This document shows positions 28,001 through 36,469 of a stretch of 52,258 nt of DNA, piece after piece. Under the pieces are notes generated by a model. That model ran no database searches, was not told the DNA's origin, and was given only the letters and a program-made list of their open reading frames with translations. Positions within the stretch are counted from its first letter, which is position 1; every line of letters begins with the position of its first letter. The stretch comes from Pseudoalteromonas aurantia. Its GTDB lineage: Bacteria; Pseudomonadota; Gammaproteobacteria; Enterobacterales; Alteromonadaceae. A program made the position numbers and the translations under genes. The stretch is from the NCBI RefSeq assembly GCF_005886875.1, contig NZ_PNBY01000068.1:1-52258 (forward strand), given 5' to 3'.

Positions 28001-28197
28001 ACCGGCATGAGTAAGCGTTTGTTTTCGGTATAGTACGCTTCCATATCAGATGTAATAGAGCGGCCATTTAGTTTAACATTGACGATCACAAAAGCCTCCT
28101 CATTGAGAGGCCATTGAACGAGTGGATTTAAGGATTTTGTTTGAGCCAAAGCAGTAAAGCTACAAAGCAAAATACCAATAACCAAAAGCAGACGCAT
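25045..28197 (-). CDS. Usher-like outer-membrane protein with SdrD-like and SPOR domains
   Basis: 1050 residues. Signal peptide MRLLLVIGILLCSFTALAQ. A long beta-strand-rich part (about 20-760) includes GWIGELYRNGQYI and VETFYGNNVYEIKLFGPQGE, phrases of usher-like outer-membrane assembly proteins, and a calcium-loop-like IDWNNNQVFDLHDEPLDN near 685-702. Next is an SdrD-B/carboxypeptidase-regulatory-like Ig domain (about 765-820; EGTVYVAES, YDGYYYFPNVPAGTYTVHIE). A SPOR domain follows (about 880-940; YFVQLGVFKKFSSALVVAKE, NNYYMISGPYKTQADAQ). A possible second, degenerate SPOR-like unit ends in LALSGPHLTSNL. SPOR domains bind peptidoglycan stripped of stem peptides, so the fusion may tie the secretion pore to the cell wall. 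It is third in the operon after pilin-like and chaperone genes. Confidence 0.72.
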   Translation of the reverse strand: MRLLLVIGILLCSFTALAQTKSLNPLVQWPLNEEAFVIVNVKLNGRSITSDMEAYYTENKRLLMPVSLLNNTLDITIDINDGILIAQLTQQEETYSTTLLMETPRQSTSWLWVKDDFDHYIDLALLNEILGTQSKFNYSLMQVSFSTTLVDATQSNMRAQLNGSQQTTVQFDHSVNDEYQHFTYPVTEYDITTQYNARQGQLKSALRLNSYFDLLNHQAQWRLNQNNTQTHSFFKLSKHVDLLSNDTSLTSPNYELGDIQARQDPLVMVATQGRGFTLSNANPQSSDSFSSITIEEPTLPGWIGELYRNGQYISASEAKNDNVVRFDNVETFYGNNVYEIKLFGPQGEQITRVQKVTVGKNALAAGQINYQFDILDAQHNLFKSKQSNTQPFKTMLASGVSYGLTDTLTIDTHLTLLNSEKLVPYFRFGVHGITTQGSYKLAIAKQVDAGQAMFAGYRGVISQWTENDISLNLETSIIDDFTSGVFLDQAHPLKSRFSLAMNSKLANTDNISWDLRWLHEHRKHTSSRNITSVGFNSSYLGGTWSNQLQYDDSQASLLNRLYWSQDIARWRLTNAIDWLPLESGALKNIRSTLRWPQTHNSFNQTQLSYNPNAKAKMLLGHQYTYRHPYFNMSFSGQYDSLDDWRVSFGLSGTFSFDYVEQALIFNAPRALNSGQLEIHSFIDWNNNQVFDLHDEPLDNTALTGNYRWKGRQTNQAGKVLLPSSSGGQILEIDVRSLPNPYLNSTHGKIKTISHRGGVSTVNLPVTVFNEVEGTVYVAESDLSKPAAGVSVFLLRNGKKPLETITQYDGYYYFPNVPAGTYTVHIESNLLNIEQFTAQNIPEKIITPKTGDTLILRDIILTANNTHLENPKNTSPPTPLSSHYFVQLGVFKKFSSALVVAKELNAHITKLQFYRNRTHNNYYMISGPYKTQADAQTMINTVYKLPSLFGSFMIDARRYQSKEWQKLGTFEKSKHGETFFCLYAHTALKQHAQARLTKVDNAFLVKSKNRQYLALSGPHLTSNLNECDSLPLSKNQQRTKVSWGELANLLY

Positions 28198-28226
28198 GCT
28201 AAAACGCGCGGTAACTATGCTTATAA

Positions 28227-28991
28227 CTAAAGTTGCATAGGGACTTCTAGTTCGATGTTACCACCATATTGTGTGCTTTCTTGGTAGTGTATTGTAACTG
28301 GGCCTTGAACTGGTGCGTGCAACGGAATGAATACTTTCCTACGAGAAAGCGGCGTATATACGCCGACGTTACGCACTTCACCTACGACCTGTTCATTCTC
28401 GTTTAATACCGTAAAGTTGCCATATAAAGACCGGTCACCAGACAATGTTTGCCATAGCATTACAGTTGGACGGCCATTTTGAGTGACAAATTGTGGGTTC
28501 ACTAATGCTGAGTCTGCAGTTAAACGACCATGTCTTACAATAACAGGGACACTATAAGCGACCTTAGGTTTTATACTGATCCCTGTGGCCGACGGTTCAG
28601 ACGACTCGGATGCGATAATACGCAAAACAGCACGATATTCACCGTGTGGTAAATCTGCCTTTTTACGAACGGTCATACGAATTGCTTGAATCTGCTTTGG
28701 GGCGATATTGCCTCTGCGCGGTGAAAAACGCAGCATACTTTTTGCTGAGCGCTCTGTGACTTCAGATAGAGGGACATCTATTAATGCGCCATCTTCTGTC
28801 ATGTCTTTGTGGGTTAGCATGAGTTTAAAGTCAAGGCGTTTATCTGATGTATTACGGATCATCAGGGCATTATTTTTAGTTTGATTATCAAAATATAATC
28901 GATATTCAGATAGTGCTAAATTGGCGAATACGTTATGTGAAAAAAAGACAAGAACAAAAAGCCACAGCTTGGTGATGTTTTTTCGGATCAT
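28227..28991 (-). CDS. PapD-like periplasmic chaperone
   Basis: 254 residues from ATG 28991 (the frame opens 20 codons earlier without support). Signal peptide MIRKNITKLWLFVLVFFSHNVFA, then two Ig-like domains: the first with LALSEYRLYFDNQTKNNALMIRN and the PapD-type segment FSPRRGNIAPKQIQAIRMTVR, ending in the alternation YRAVLRIIA; the second to about 254. Chaperones of this class hold pilin subunits by donor-strand complementation and deliver them to the usher. It lies between the DUF4402 gene (114-bp gap) and the usher-like gene (29-bp gap), so the three form one unit. Confidence 0.82.
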   Translation of the reverse strand: MIRKNITKLWLFVLVFFSHNVFANLALSEYRLYFDNQTKNNALMIRNTSDKRLDFKLMLTHKDMTEDGALIDVPLSEVTERSAKSMLRFSPRRGNIAPKQIQAIRMTVRKKADLPHGEYRAVLRIIASESSEPSATGISIKPKVAYSVPVIVRHGRLTADSALVNPQFVTQNGRPTVMLWQTLSGDRSLYGNFTVLNENEQVVGEVRNVGVYTPLSRRKVFIPLHAPVQGPVTIHYQESTQYGGNIELEVPMQL

Positions 28992-29105
28992 GATACAGCT
29001 TACCGACTCGAATAAATGAGAATAAGATGAGGTGGAGCGATGCTCCACCAAATAAGTATTACTTGGTTAGCTAAAAATCTAGCTTATAAAGTTAATGTGG
29101 GCTAT

Positions 29106-29612
29106 TTATTGAAATGACACATCGACGGTATAATCAACACTGTAGTCGGCACCTGCAGTTAGCGCGGTGTCTACTGACATTTGGCCGTATACGTTAATGG
29201 TTATGTCAGATGCAGAGCCATCCGTTGTGAAAGCAGTTGCAACGCCGTTTGCCGTTGTTTCTGTCGATGTACCATCTGTTGCGGTTGTGGCAGGTGCGAA
29301 TGTTAAATTTGCACTTGAACTGCCCGATACCGTGATATTCATTGCTGAGTTAGGCGCAAGTCCTGATACCGTGATCCCACCGAGTTGAATGTTTGCATCT
29401 GATGCATCACAGTCACCTGTTACTGCACCTGCATTATCCATGGTACATGTTGAACCAGATGCAAGACGAATTTTACCAAAATGCAGCGCATTTGTTTCTG
29501 CAAAAGTAGGTTCACTCCAACCGTTTATGCTGGCTTGAAATGTTTGGTTTGATGCAAATAGCGTTGTTGATGAAAGCGCGAGTGCTGCTGATACAAGTAT
29601 TTTTTTATTCAT
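29106..29612 (-). CDS. DUF4402 pilin-like secreted protein
   Basis: 168 residues from ATG 29612. Signal peptide MNKKILVSAALALSSTTLFA, mature start SNQTFQAS. The protein is Thr/Ala/Gly/Ser-rich with two cysteines (STC and GDC) placed for one disulfide, the family's LHFGKIRL and ITVSGLAPNSAMNITVSGS, and the final strand YSVDYTVDVSFQ. This is DUF4402, a pilin-like Ig fold usually encoded with PapD-like chaperones and large ushers. As the first gene of the operon it is the likely main subunit of a thin fimbria or surface coat. The low-complexity Thr/Ala region (about 110-135) suggests rapid surface evolution. Confidence 0.82.
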   Translation of the reverse strand: MNKKILVSAALALSSTTLFASNQTFQASINGWSEPTFAETNALHFGKIRLASGSTCTMDNAGAVTGDCDASDANIQLGGITVSGLAPNSAMNITVSGSSSANLTFAPATTATDGTSTETTANGVATAFTTDGSASDITINVYGQMSVDTALTAGADYSVDYTVDVSFQ

Positions 29613-29721
29613 ATTGTTTACCACAATTATTGTTGCTCTTTAATGTTCACATCCATGTAGTAAACTTATTGCCATTAAAAGAATAAGTTTTTGAGTCCTT
29701 AAGGTGTAATTTAACCATAAC

Positions 29722-29735
29722 TTGATGTAGATCAA
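29722..29735. promoter_or_regulatory. FNR/EtrA-type site ahead of the fimbria-like operon
   Basis: TTGATGTAGATCAA fits TTGAT-N4-ATCAA exactly. It is 110 bp upstream of the DUF4402 start codon. FNR-family (or CRP-like) control of the operon by oxygen is possible; no promoter elements at fixed distance were recognised. The rest of 29625-30110 is AT-rich and holds no supported gene. Confidence 0.5.
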
Positions 29736-30110
29736 AATATTTTATTTTTACATTAAGTCGGTTTTTGAAATAATTTTGTAACAATGCAAGGGGTTTAACT
29801 CGTACTTTAATCTTAAGTTTATGTTTTATATATATTCTAATAATCATAAATGTAATCAAAAATTAGTATCTCAATTCGATTAAAATTTTACAATCAGCAC
29901 CGTTTTTATTCTTTATGATGTACATTCATTGAAATTAATCAATTAGTTGTAGATGGAAATATCAATATTTAGCAATTGGCATCTAACTCTATATTGCAAT
30001 AATAAATAGTTTCTAATCATATTGGAGTACGCGAATTTGTATTTTTGGGTACGTGTAAGTATTGATAGTATGACTGCATATTGTGAACAGAATTAGCACA
30101 AGGCGTGAGG

Positions 30111-30538
30111 ATGATAAGATTGGCGATAAGAGAAGATCTAAAGGGGGTGCTGGCGCTCTATAAAGAACTACGACCACATGATGTGGAGCTTGAAGCGCAG
30201 TTTGCAAGAACAAAATGGGGCGAACTAATAGATGAACCGACGATGTTGCTGAGCGTGATAGCGAATTAGCATTAACCTGTGCTCTGGGTTTAAATCGCAG
30301 TATTGCAAATGAGGCACGACCTTTTGGGATCATTAAACATGTTGATACCAGTCAGAATTTTCACAAGCAAGGGTTAAGCCGAAAAGTACTTGAGTATGCG
30401 CTCAAACTTGCATGGCAACATGATTGTGCAAAAGTGATGGTGTTATCTGGAGAAGCGCTCACATCAGCACATCGGGTTTATGAGTCGGTTGGGTTTAAAG
30501 GTGGGATAGAAAAAGGTTTTGTTATAAAACCTGCTTAA
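30111..30538 (+). pseudogene. GNAT N-acetyltransferase broken by a frameshift
   Basis: ATG 30111 opens MIRLAIREDLKGVLALYKEL (GNAT N-terminus) and ends at TAG 30267-30269 after LLSVIAN. From about 30245 a second frame reads VAERDSELALTCALGLNRSI, then FGIIKHVDTSQNFHKQGLSR and KVMVLSGEALTSAHRVYESV, the acetyl-CoA site and tail of the same enzyme, to TAA 30536-30538. The two halves join at about 30240-30247 by a one- or two-base change. Intact, it would be about 142 residues. The second half has no start of its own, so the gene is inactive unless the break is a sequence error. Confidence 0.82.
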
Positions 30539-30617
30539 TTTTATGTTTATTGATAGAGTAAAGTGACCTACGCAATGAGGTCACTTACTATTTTAATCAC
30601 GTCTCGAAGCAGCGTGT

Positions 30618-31955
30618 TTACATCGCGTCGTATTCGTCTTGCCAGAAGAATTTTTCTTCACCAAAAGCTGGAACTAACCCATCAAGCCAGGTGGCTTTTT
30701 CATCATATTTAGCAAAGAATGGTCGTTGAACCCAGTCTGGGTTTCGAGCTTGTATAAAGCGCAGTACAAACACTTTTTCGCCATTTATTTCACTCACGCC
30801 AGACACTTCAACTTTACCGGGGCCTGCGCTCATTGAAGGTCCACGCACAGTTCGGCTTACACCCGATACTTCTTTATAAGCCTCGCGGAAAATTTCCCAA
30901 TTCTTATAAAGTGGTAACTCGAAATAACGTTTAGCGCCCGTATCACGTTCAATGAACATGTAATACGGGATCATGCCCATTTGTGTTTGCTCTTTCCACA
31001 TCTCTGACCACATTTTAGGGTCTGTATTAATGTTGTTAAGCAGGGGAGCCTGTGTTCTGATCTGAGCACCCGTTTGACGAATTAAGCGAATCGCTTCTTT
31101 GGTAACCTCGGTACGTAACTCTTGCTTATGGTTGATATGAGCCATAATAGAAACATGTTTACCGGCATCTACCAACTCTTTTAATAGCACGAGTAATTCT
31201 TGGGCATCAGGGTCGGTAACATAACGGAATGGCCAGAATGTCAGGGATTTAGTCCCGATCCGAATCGTTCGAATGTGATCGAAGCGTGGCTCTTTTAATG
31301 CCTCTAGGTATTTACGTAGCTTAACAGTTCGCATTACCATAGGATCGCCACCGGTCATGAGTAAGTCAGTGACCTCGGTGTGCTCAGCCAGGTAGTTATG
31401 AAGTAAGTCTTCATCATTGTTATTAAAGCGTGTTGCTTTGCCAACAAACTGCGCCCAACGGAAACAGAACGTGCAATAAGAGTGACAGTATTGACCTTGT
31501 GAAGGGAAGAACAACACGGTTTCTTTATATTTATGCTGAATACCATCAACGCGCTCGCCTTCGTATTCAGGGACATTTTTTTCCATTTGCCCAGCAGGGT
31601 GCGCATTAAATTTCTGGCGAAGCTCTGTTGCTAAATTGAATACATCTTCAGGGGTATGCTCACGTTGCAGTAAAGCGGCCATCTCATCATATGATTCATC
31701 ATCGAGCATACCTCTTTGAGGAAAAGTAAGCTGAAAAACAGGATCATTAGGGACTTTGTCCCAATCAATCAATTCTTCAATAACAAAATTATTCACCCTA
31801 AATGGGAAGACATTAGCAACAACCTTCATTTCAAAACGAAGGTGTTCAGGTAGTTTGTCCAGTTGTTCAATCTTGTCAATTTGACGATGTTGATAAACGG
31901 TGAATCGAGGCGCTTTATACGCTTCGACTGGCTGCAATTTGACGGTTTGTTGCAT
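30618..31955 (-). CDS. KamA-family radical SAM aminomutase (lysine 2,3-aminomutase-like)
   Basis: 445 residues from ATG 31955, which has AAAGGG ahead; the frame extends 30 codons upstream without homology. The radical-SAM iron-sulfur motif is CHSYCTFCF (about 166-174), followed by the SAM-binding glycine stretch LLMTGGDPMVM. The PLP lysine is probably in GPSMSAGPGKVEVSG (about 385-400). The family interconverts alpha- and beta-amino acids, usually lysine. It is longer than EpmB (about 340 residues), so it is not the EF-P enzyme. No beta-lysine acetyltransferase gene follows on the same strand, leaving substrate open. It lies 152 bp downstream of bioA, same strand. Confidence 0.87.
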   Translation of the reverse strand: MQQTVKLQPVEAYKAPRFTVYQHRQIDKIEQLDKLPEHLRFEMKVVANVFPFRVNNFVIEELIDWDKVPNDPVFQLTFPQRGMLDDESYDEMAALLQREHTPEDVFNLATELRQKFNAHPAGQMEKNVPEYEGERVDGIQHKYKETVLFFPSQGQYCHSYCTFCFRWAQFVGKATRFNNNDEDLLHNYLAEHTEVTDLLMTGGDPMVMRTVKLRKYLEALKEPRFDHIRTIRIGTKSLTFWPFRYVTDPDAQELLVLLKELVDAGKHVSIMAHINHKQELRTEVTKEAIRLIRQTGAQIRTQAPLLNNINTDPKMWSEMWKEQTQMGMIPYYMFIERDTGAKRYFELPLYKNWEIFREAYKEVSGVSRTVRGPSMSAGPGKVEVSGVSEINGEKVFVLRFIQARNPDWVQRPFFAKYDEKATWLDGLVPAFGEEKFFWQDEYDAM

Positions 31956-32107
31956 ATTTGCCCTTTTTTGGCTTGCTACATTAAAAAAAGGGCGTAGTCT
32001 ATCAGGTTTAGGAACAAAGTTCAGTTTGAATACGAATATTTGCAATAATTTAGATTTAAGACCTGTCAGGTGTCAGTATTTATAGCCCTTGCCCACAGCA
32101 TAGCCTG

Positions 32108-33397
32108 TTAATACTGTTGTTGCACGATTGCCGCGTAAATACCATTGCATAAGGCGGTAATATGTTGGTCAGAGGTAATATATGGCGGCATGATATAAAT
32201 AAGTTTACCAAACGGTCTGATCCAAAGCCCTTGGCTAATAAAGAATTTTTGAATTTTAGCCACATCAATGGTGCGATTTACTTCGACAACACCTATCGCA
32301 CCAAGGATTCGTACATCCTGAACCTCATCTAACTGTATACACTGTGTTAAAGCTTGCATGGCTTTGCTAATGCGAGTCACTTGCGCCTGCCAGTCATTTT
32401 CAAATAATAGTTCTATGCTGGCAGATGCAACAGCGCAGGCTAATGGATTACCCATGAAGGTTGGTCCATGCATTAATACTCCCGCACTGCCTTTACTAAT
32501 TCCTAATGCAATATTATCGGTCGTTAATGTTGCTGAAAGTGTCATCATTCCGCCAGTAAGCGCCTTACCAATACATAAAATATCAGGGCTAATATTGGCA
32601 TGTTCACTGGCAAATAACTTACCTGTACGACCGAACCCCGTGGCTATTTCATCTAAGATGAGAAGCACATTATATTCATCGCACAATGCTCTTAATTTTG
32701 CTAAATAGGCGGGATGGTAAAAGTTCATTCCTCCTGCATTTTGCACGATGGGTTCTATTATAAAGGCAGCAACTTCATGATGATGTTGCTTAAAAGTCAA
32801 CTCCAATTCGAGTAGCTCTTGCTGGTTTACATCACCCGCGATAGATGCACTCGGCGCTGGAACAAAAATATGCTCAGGTAAAAAGCCTTGATACATGCTA
32901 TGCATAGAGTTAACTGGGTCACATACACTCATCGCAGCAAAGGTATCACCATGGTAACCTTTTTTAGCGGTCATCAGTTTGCTTTTAGTATGCTGGCCTT
33001 GACTGAGCCAATATTGCAGGGCCATTTTTATCGCGACTTCAACACTAACTGAACCACTGTCGGCTAAAAACACCTTTTGCAGAGGAGCAGGGGTGATCTC
33101 GACCAGCTTTTTACACAGTGTTATTGCGGGTGCATGCGTAATACTGCCAAACATGATGTGGCTCATGGTGGTCGCTTGCTCTGTGATTGCATTAACCAGT
33201 TTGGGGTGATTGTAACCGTGAATCGCACTCCACCAGGAGGCCATACCGTCGATCAGTTGTTCGCCACTTTCTAAGTAAAGGTAAGCGCCGTCTGTGTGAC
33301 TAACAGGGTATACCGGGAGTGGGTCAATCATTGACGTGTAAGGATGCCAAATATGCTTTTTATCAAAATCTAAATCTATTGTATTATTTTTGCTCAC
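32108..33397 (-). CDS. bioA: Adenosylmethionine-8-amino-7-oxononanoate aminotransferase
   Basis: 429 residues, usual BioA length. It converts KAPA to DAPA with SAM as amino donor and PLP as cofactor. Motifs: DKKHIWHPYTSM (substrate region), YHGDTFAAMSV, DEIATGFGRTGKLFA, the PLP lysine in CIGKALTGGMM, and HGPTFMGNPLACAVA. The start codon is GTG at 33397; the ribosome binding site AAGG seven bases before it lies within the BirA-type operator, so repressor binding and promoter clearance overlap the translation start. It is divergent from bioBFCD. Confidence 0.95.
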   Translation of the reverse strand: MSKNNTIDLDFDKKHIWHPYTSMIDPLPVYPVSHTDGAYLYLESGEQLIDGMASWWSAIHGYNHPKLVNAITEQATTMSHIMFGSITHAPAITLCKKLVEITPAPLQKVFLADSGSVSVEVAIKMALQYWLSQGQHTKSKLMTAKKGYHGDTFAAMSVCDPVNSMHSMYQGFLPEHIFVPAPSASIAGDVNQQELLELELTFKQHHHEVAAFIIEPIVQNAGGMNFYHPAYLAKLRALCDEYNVLLILDEIATGFGRTGKLFASEHANISPDILCIGKALTGGMMTLSATLTTDNIALGISKGSAGVLMHGPTFMGNPLACAVASASIELLFENDWQAQVTRISKAMQALTQCIQLDEVQDVRILGAIGVVEVNRTIDVAKIQKFFISQGLWIRPFGKLIYIMPPYITSDQHITALCNGIYAAIVQQQY

Positions 33398-33431
33398 TTG
33401 TAAACCTTGGTGGTTGCTTAGTCGTTGACAA
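33398..33431. promoter_or_regulatory. BirA (biotin repressor) operator
   Basis: TTGTAAACC (33398-33406), a 16-base spacer, and CGTTGACAA (33423-33431) reproduce the gammaproteobacterial BirA operator (TTGTAAACC, 16 bases, GGTTTACAA): the left half is perfect, the right half matches 7 of 9. It lies in the shared bioA/bioB spacer, as in E. coli. Biotinyl-AMP-bound BirA should repress both directions. Confidence 0.82.
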
Positions 33432-33452
33432 TACTACGCCACTGCGTAGACT
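33425..33452 (+). promoter_or_regulatory. Candidate bioBFCD promoter
   Basis: A consensus -35 TTGACA (33425-33430), a 16-bp spacer and TAGACT (33447-33452). The -35 lies inside the right half of the BirA operator, which explains that half's deviation from the consensus and gives a direct mechanism of repression. Confidence 0.6.
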
Positions 33453-33519
33453 AAGCCAATGACCGTCAAGCTAAGTGCACGTTATTTAGACACTTGTAAC
33501 AAGAATAAAGAGAATTAAT

Positions 33520-34557
33520 ATGATCACAGTTCGTCACGATTGGACACATAAGGAAGTAAAAGCATTATTTGAAATGCCGTTTAATGATTTACTGTTCCGA
33601 GCTGCGAGTATTCACCGCGAAAACTTTAATCCCAATGAAGTACAAATCTCAACACTACTTTCAATTAAGACCGGTGCGTGCCCAGAAGATTGTAAATATT
33701 GCCCGCAATCGGGGCACTATAAAACGGATCTTGAGCGTGAACGCTTGATGGAAGTTGAAAAAGTAGTTGAACAAGCTCGTTTGGCCAAGAACAAGGGCGC
33801 TACGCGTTTTTGTATGGGCGCAGCATGGTCAGATCCTAAAGATCGTGACATGCCATACATTGAAAAGATGGTAAAAGAAGTCAAAGAGCTAGGCTTAGAG
33901 ACTTGTATGACCTTGGGTATGCTAGATAATGATAAAGCACACTCTCTAAGAGAAGCAGGTCTAGATTATTACAACCATAACCTTGATACATCGCCAGAAT
34001 ACTATCAACAAATAATCACTACACGTACTTATCAAGATAGATTGGATACCATTGATAATGTGCGTGATGCCGGAATGAAAGTGTGTTCAGGTGGTATTGT
34101 CGGTATGGGTGAGCAAGCATCTGACCGTTTTGGTTTGTTGATCCAGTTAGCAAACCTTGAGCAACAGCCAGAAAGTGTGCCAATTAACATGTTAGTTAAA
34201 GTAAAAGGTACACCATTAGAAGATGTGGAAGATTTAGATCACTTCGAGTTTATTCGTACTATTGCTGTTGCGCGGATCATGATGCCATACAGTTATGTGC
34301 GTCTATCGGCGGGTCGTACCGCGATGAATGAGCAGATGCAGTCTATGTGTTTCTTTGCTGGAGCAAATTCGATTTTTTATGGTGATAAGCTACTAACCAC
34401 AGAAAACCCAGAAGCAGATGCTGATATGAATTTGCTGAAGAAGCTCGGTATGAAGCCTGAAGAGCGTCATGATTATTCAGACGAAGCCTATGAAGCCTCG
34501 CTATCATCCGCAATTGCAGATAAAGCCACATCAGAGTTATTTTACGAAGCAAACTAA
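33520..34557 (+). CDS. bioB: Biotin synthase
   Basis: 345 residues. Radical SAM enzyme that inserts sulfur into dethiobiotin. The cluster-binding motif [14 protein letters not shown] supplies three cysteines (residues about 53-60); the auxiliary [2Fe-2S] ligands lie further on ([19 protein letters not shown]) and arginine in RLSAGR completes the set. AAAGAG precedes ATG 33520. Its stop overlaps the ATG of bioF by one base (TAATG), the first link of a chain of overlapping genes. Confidence 0.96.
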   Translation: MITVRHDWTHKEVKALFEMPFNDLLFRAASIHRENFNPNEVQISTLLSIKTGACPEDCKYCPQSGHYKTDLERERLMEVEKVVEQARLAKNKGATRFCMGAAWSDPKDRDMPYIEKMVKEVKELGLETCMTLGMLDNDKAHSLREAGLDYYNHNLDTSPEYYQQIITTRTYQDRLDTIDNVRDAGMKVCSGGIVGMGEQASDRFGLLIQLANLEQQPESVPINMLVKVKGTPLEDVEDLDHFEFIRTIAVARIMMPYSYVRLSAGRTAMNEQMQSMCFFAGANSIFYGDKLLTTENPEADADMNLLKKLGMKPEERHDYSDEAYEASLSSAIADKATSELFYEAN

Positions 34558-35690
34558 TGGCGTTTGAATTTATAAAAGACAGTGTTCAGCAGCGACGTGA
34601 TGCGTCGTTGCTTAGAACACGTATTTGTGTTGAAGAGGCTAATGCACGGCATATCGTTGTTAACTCAAAGCAGTATATTAACTTTGCCAGTAATGATTAT
34701 TTGGGCTTAGGTGACTGTGCACTTGCAGCAAGTGGTGAGTCAGGTAGTCGAAGCTCTTCTTTAGTGACGGGTTATTTAGCGATTCATAAACAACTAGAAA
34801 AAAAGCTGTGCGATTTGTTGGGATATGATGCTGCATTGCTTTTTAGCAGCGGGTTTAGTACCAACAGTAGCGTACTTAAATCCTTGTTTAGCGAGCAGAG
34901 CGTTGCGAAAGATAGCGTCATATTTCAAGATAAGCTTAACCACGCAAGTTTAATTGATGGAGCTTTGCAAAGTGGTGCGAAACACATACGCTTTAATCAC
35001 AATGATATGAATCATTTACACGCTCGATTAGAAAAGAGTCATGTCACCAACAAACTCATAGTCAGTGAAGGTGTGTTCTCAATGGATGGAGACACTGCCC
35101 CCATAGATCAATTAAGTGCGCTAAAAACGCAACACAATGCGTGGCTAATGATTGATGATGCGCATGCATTTGGTGTGGTGGGTGAACAAGGGCTCGGGAG
35201 CGCCGCTGGTGCGAATAAACCAGACATACTGGTGATAACATTTGGTAAAGCGATGGCAAGTCAAGGCGCAGCGATACTAGCGCACCAAGACATTGTTGAC
35301 TATCTACTGCAAACTAGCAGAGAGTACACTTATTCAACTGCGCTATCGCCCTTAATGGCAAAGAGCGCATTGACACAACTTGATAGGCTCATCAATGCAG
35401 ACGCACAGCGTCATGCTTTGCAATCAAATATTACGTTGTTCAAAACACTGTGTGCAAAAAAAAGCATCCCTGTGTTGGCATCAAACACGCCGATACAACC
35501 GATTGTCTTAGGTTCATCAGAAAATGCATTGCAAGCGCAGATGGCGCTTAAGTCACGCAATATATGGTTAACTGCGATAAGGCCGCCTACTGTGCCTCAT
35601 AATACTGCGCGTTTAAGAGTGACGATCACGGCGGCTCATCAGGCTGAAGATGTAGCGCATTTGGTGAACAGTTTAAGTGACGTATTATGA
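34557..35690 (+). CDS. bioF: 8-amino-7-oxononanoate synthase
   Basis: 377 residues (E. coli BioF is 384). PLP-dependent condensation of pimeloyl-ACP (or CoA) with alanine to KAPA. Motifs: NDYLGLG, LLFSSGFSTN, SEGVFSMDGD, the cofactor aspartate in DDAHAFGVVGEQGLG, and the Schiff-base lysine in TFGKAMASQGA. It begins within the bioB stop and overlaps bioC by four bases (ATGA). Confidence 0.94.
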   Translation: MAFEFIKDSVQQRRDASLLRTRICVEEANARHIVVNSKQYINFASNDYLGLGDCALAASGESGSRSSSLVTGYLAIHKQLEKKLCDLLGYDAALLFSSGFSTNSSVLKSLFSEQSVAKDSVIFQDKLNHASLIDGALQSGAKHIRFNHNDMNHLHARLEKSHVTNKLIVSEGVFSMDGDTAPIDQLSALKTQHNAWLMIDDAHAFGVVGEQGLGSAAGANKPDILVITFGKAMASQGAAILAHQDIVDYLLQTSREYTYSTALSPLMAKSALTQLDRLINADAQRHALQSNITLFKTLCAKKSIPVLASNTPIQPIVLGSSENALQAQMALKSRNIWLTAIRPPTVPHNTARLRVTITAAHQAEDVAHLVNSLSDVL

Positions 35691-36469
35691 CGATCTTGTC
35701 TGTAAATAATGAATTTAATAACAGTGTGAAGCAACATACAGCCCAGTGCTTTTCAAGGGCGTCGGGCCAGTATGGTCAATATGCAAAAGTACAAGCCAAG
35801 GCAGCGCATTTGTTATTGAGTATGCTGCGAACTGGTAACAAGAGTTTACTTGATTTAGGATCTGGGCCACTTTTACACCAGCAGACATTAGCGCACTATG
35901 CTGACTCTATCGTTAATATGGATTTAAGTCACTCAATGCTCATGCAAGGAGAAGTGGGTGATCATCGCATATGTGCTGATATGGATAATTTACCATTCCA
36001 ATCTCAGGTATTTGACGTTGTTTTCTCAAACTTTGCCATTCAGTGGAGTCAAAATCCAGCTAAACTATTTGTTGAATTAGCGAGGTTATGTAAACCGAAT
36101 GGGCAAGTTGTGTTGTCGTCGGTATTGACCGGTTCCTTATTTGAGATAGATATCGCTTGGCATGCACTCGATGGTAGGGCACATGTTAATCCATTCTTAG
36201 CATTATCGACATTGCACAGGCATGCCATAGACGCGGGTTTTGACGTACGTACTATGACACAGGAATGTTTTGTTGATGAGTATCCTGATGCAAAGGCTGC
36301 GATAAAGTCGATAAAGCAAATTGGTGCAAACCAATTGCAAACTGGGCGTGCTAACAAAGGGTTGATGGGCAAAGCAGCTTACACTAAAGTTCTTAATAAT
36401 TACCCTTTAACAAATGGGTGTGCACCCGTTACCTATCAAGTTGCATTAATGGAGTTAATAAAACGATGA
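35687..36469 (+). CDS. bioC: Malonyl-ACP O-methyltransferase
   Basis: 260 residues. It methylates malonyl-ACP so that fatty acid synthesis can build the pimelate chain. The N-terminal BioC motif is CFSRASGQYGQYAKVQ; the SAM site is LLDLGSGPLLHQQTL with the acidic VNMDLS and the motif DVVFSNFAIQWS. Four-base overlaps on both sides (bioF upstream, bioD downstream) show a compact operon. No bioH is present in the window; the ester-cleaving step must be encoded elsewhere. Confidence 0.92.
   Translation: MTILSVNNEFNNSVKQHTAQCFSRASGQYGQYAKVQAKAAHLLLSMLRTGNKSLLDLGSGPLLHQQTLAHYADSIVNMDLSHSMLMQGEVGDHRICADMDNLPFQSQVFDVVFSNFAIQWSQNPAKLFVELARLCKPNGQVVLSSVLTGSLFEIDIAWHALDGRAHVNPFLALSTLHRHAIDAGFDVRTMTQECFVDEYPDAKAAIKSIKQIGANQLQTGRANKGLMGKAAYTKVLNNYPLTNGCAPVTYQVALMELIKR

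Noticed and set aside
30013..30333. 106-codon minus-strand frame over the GNAT remnant
   Set aside because: The plus strand encodes clear GNAT halves; the minus frame is low-complexity and lacks a ribosome binding site.
30111..31955. AblA-AblB pair for N-epsilon-acetyl-beta-lysine osmolyte
   Set aside because: The neighbouring GNAT is on the opposite strand, half the size of AblB and frameshifted, so the pathway is not supported here.
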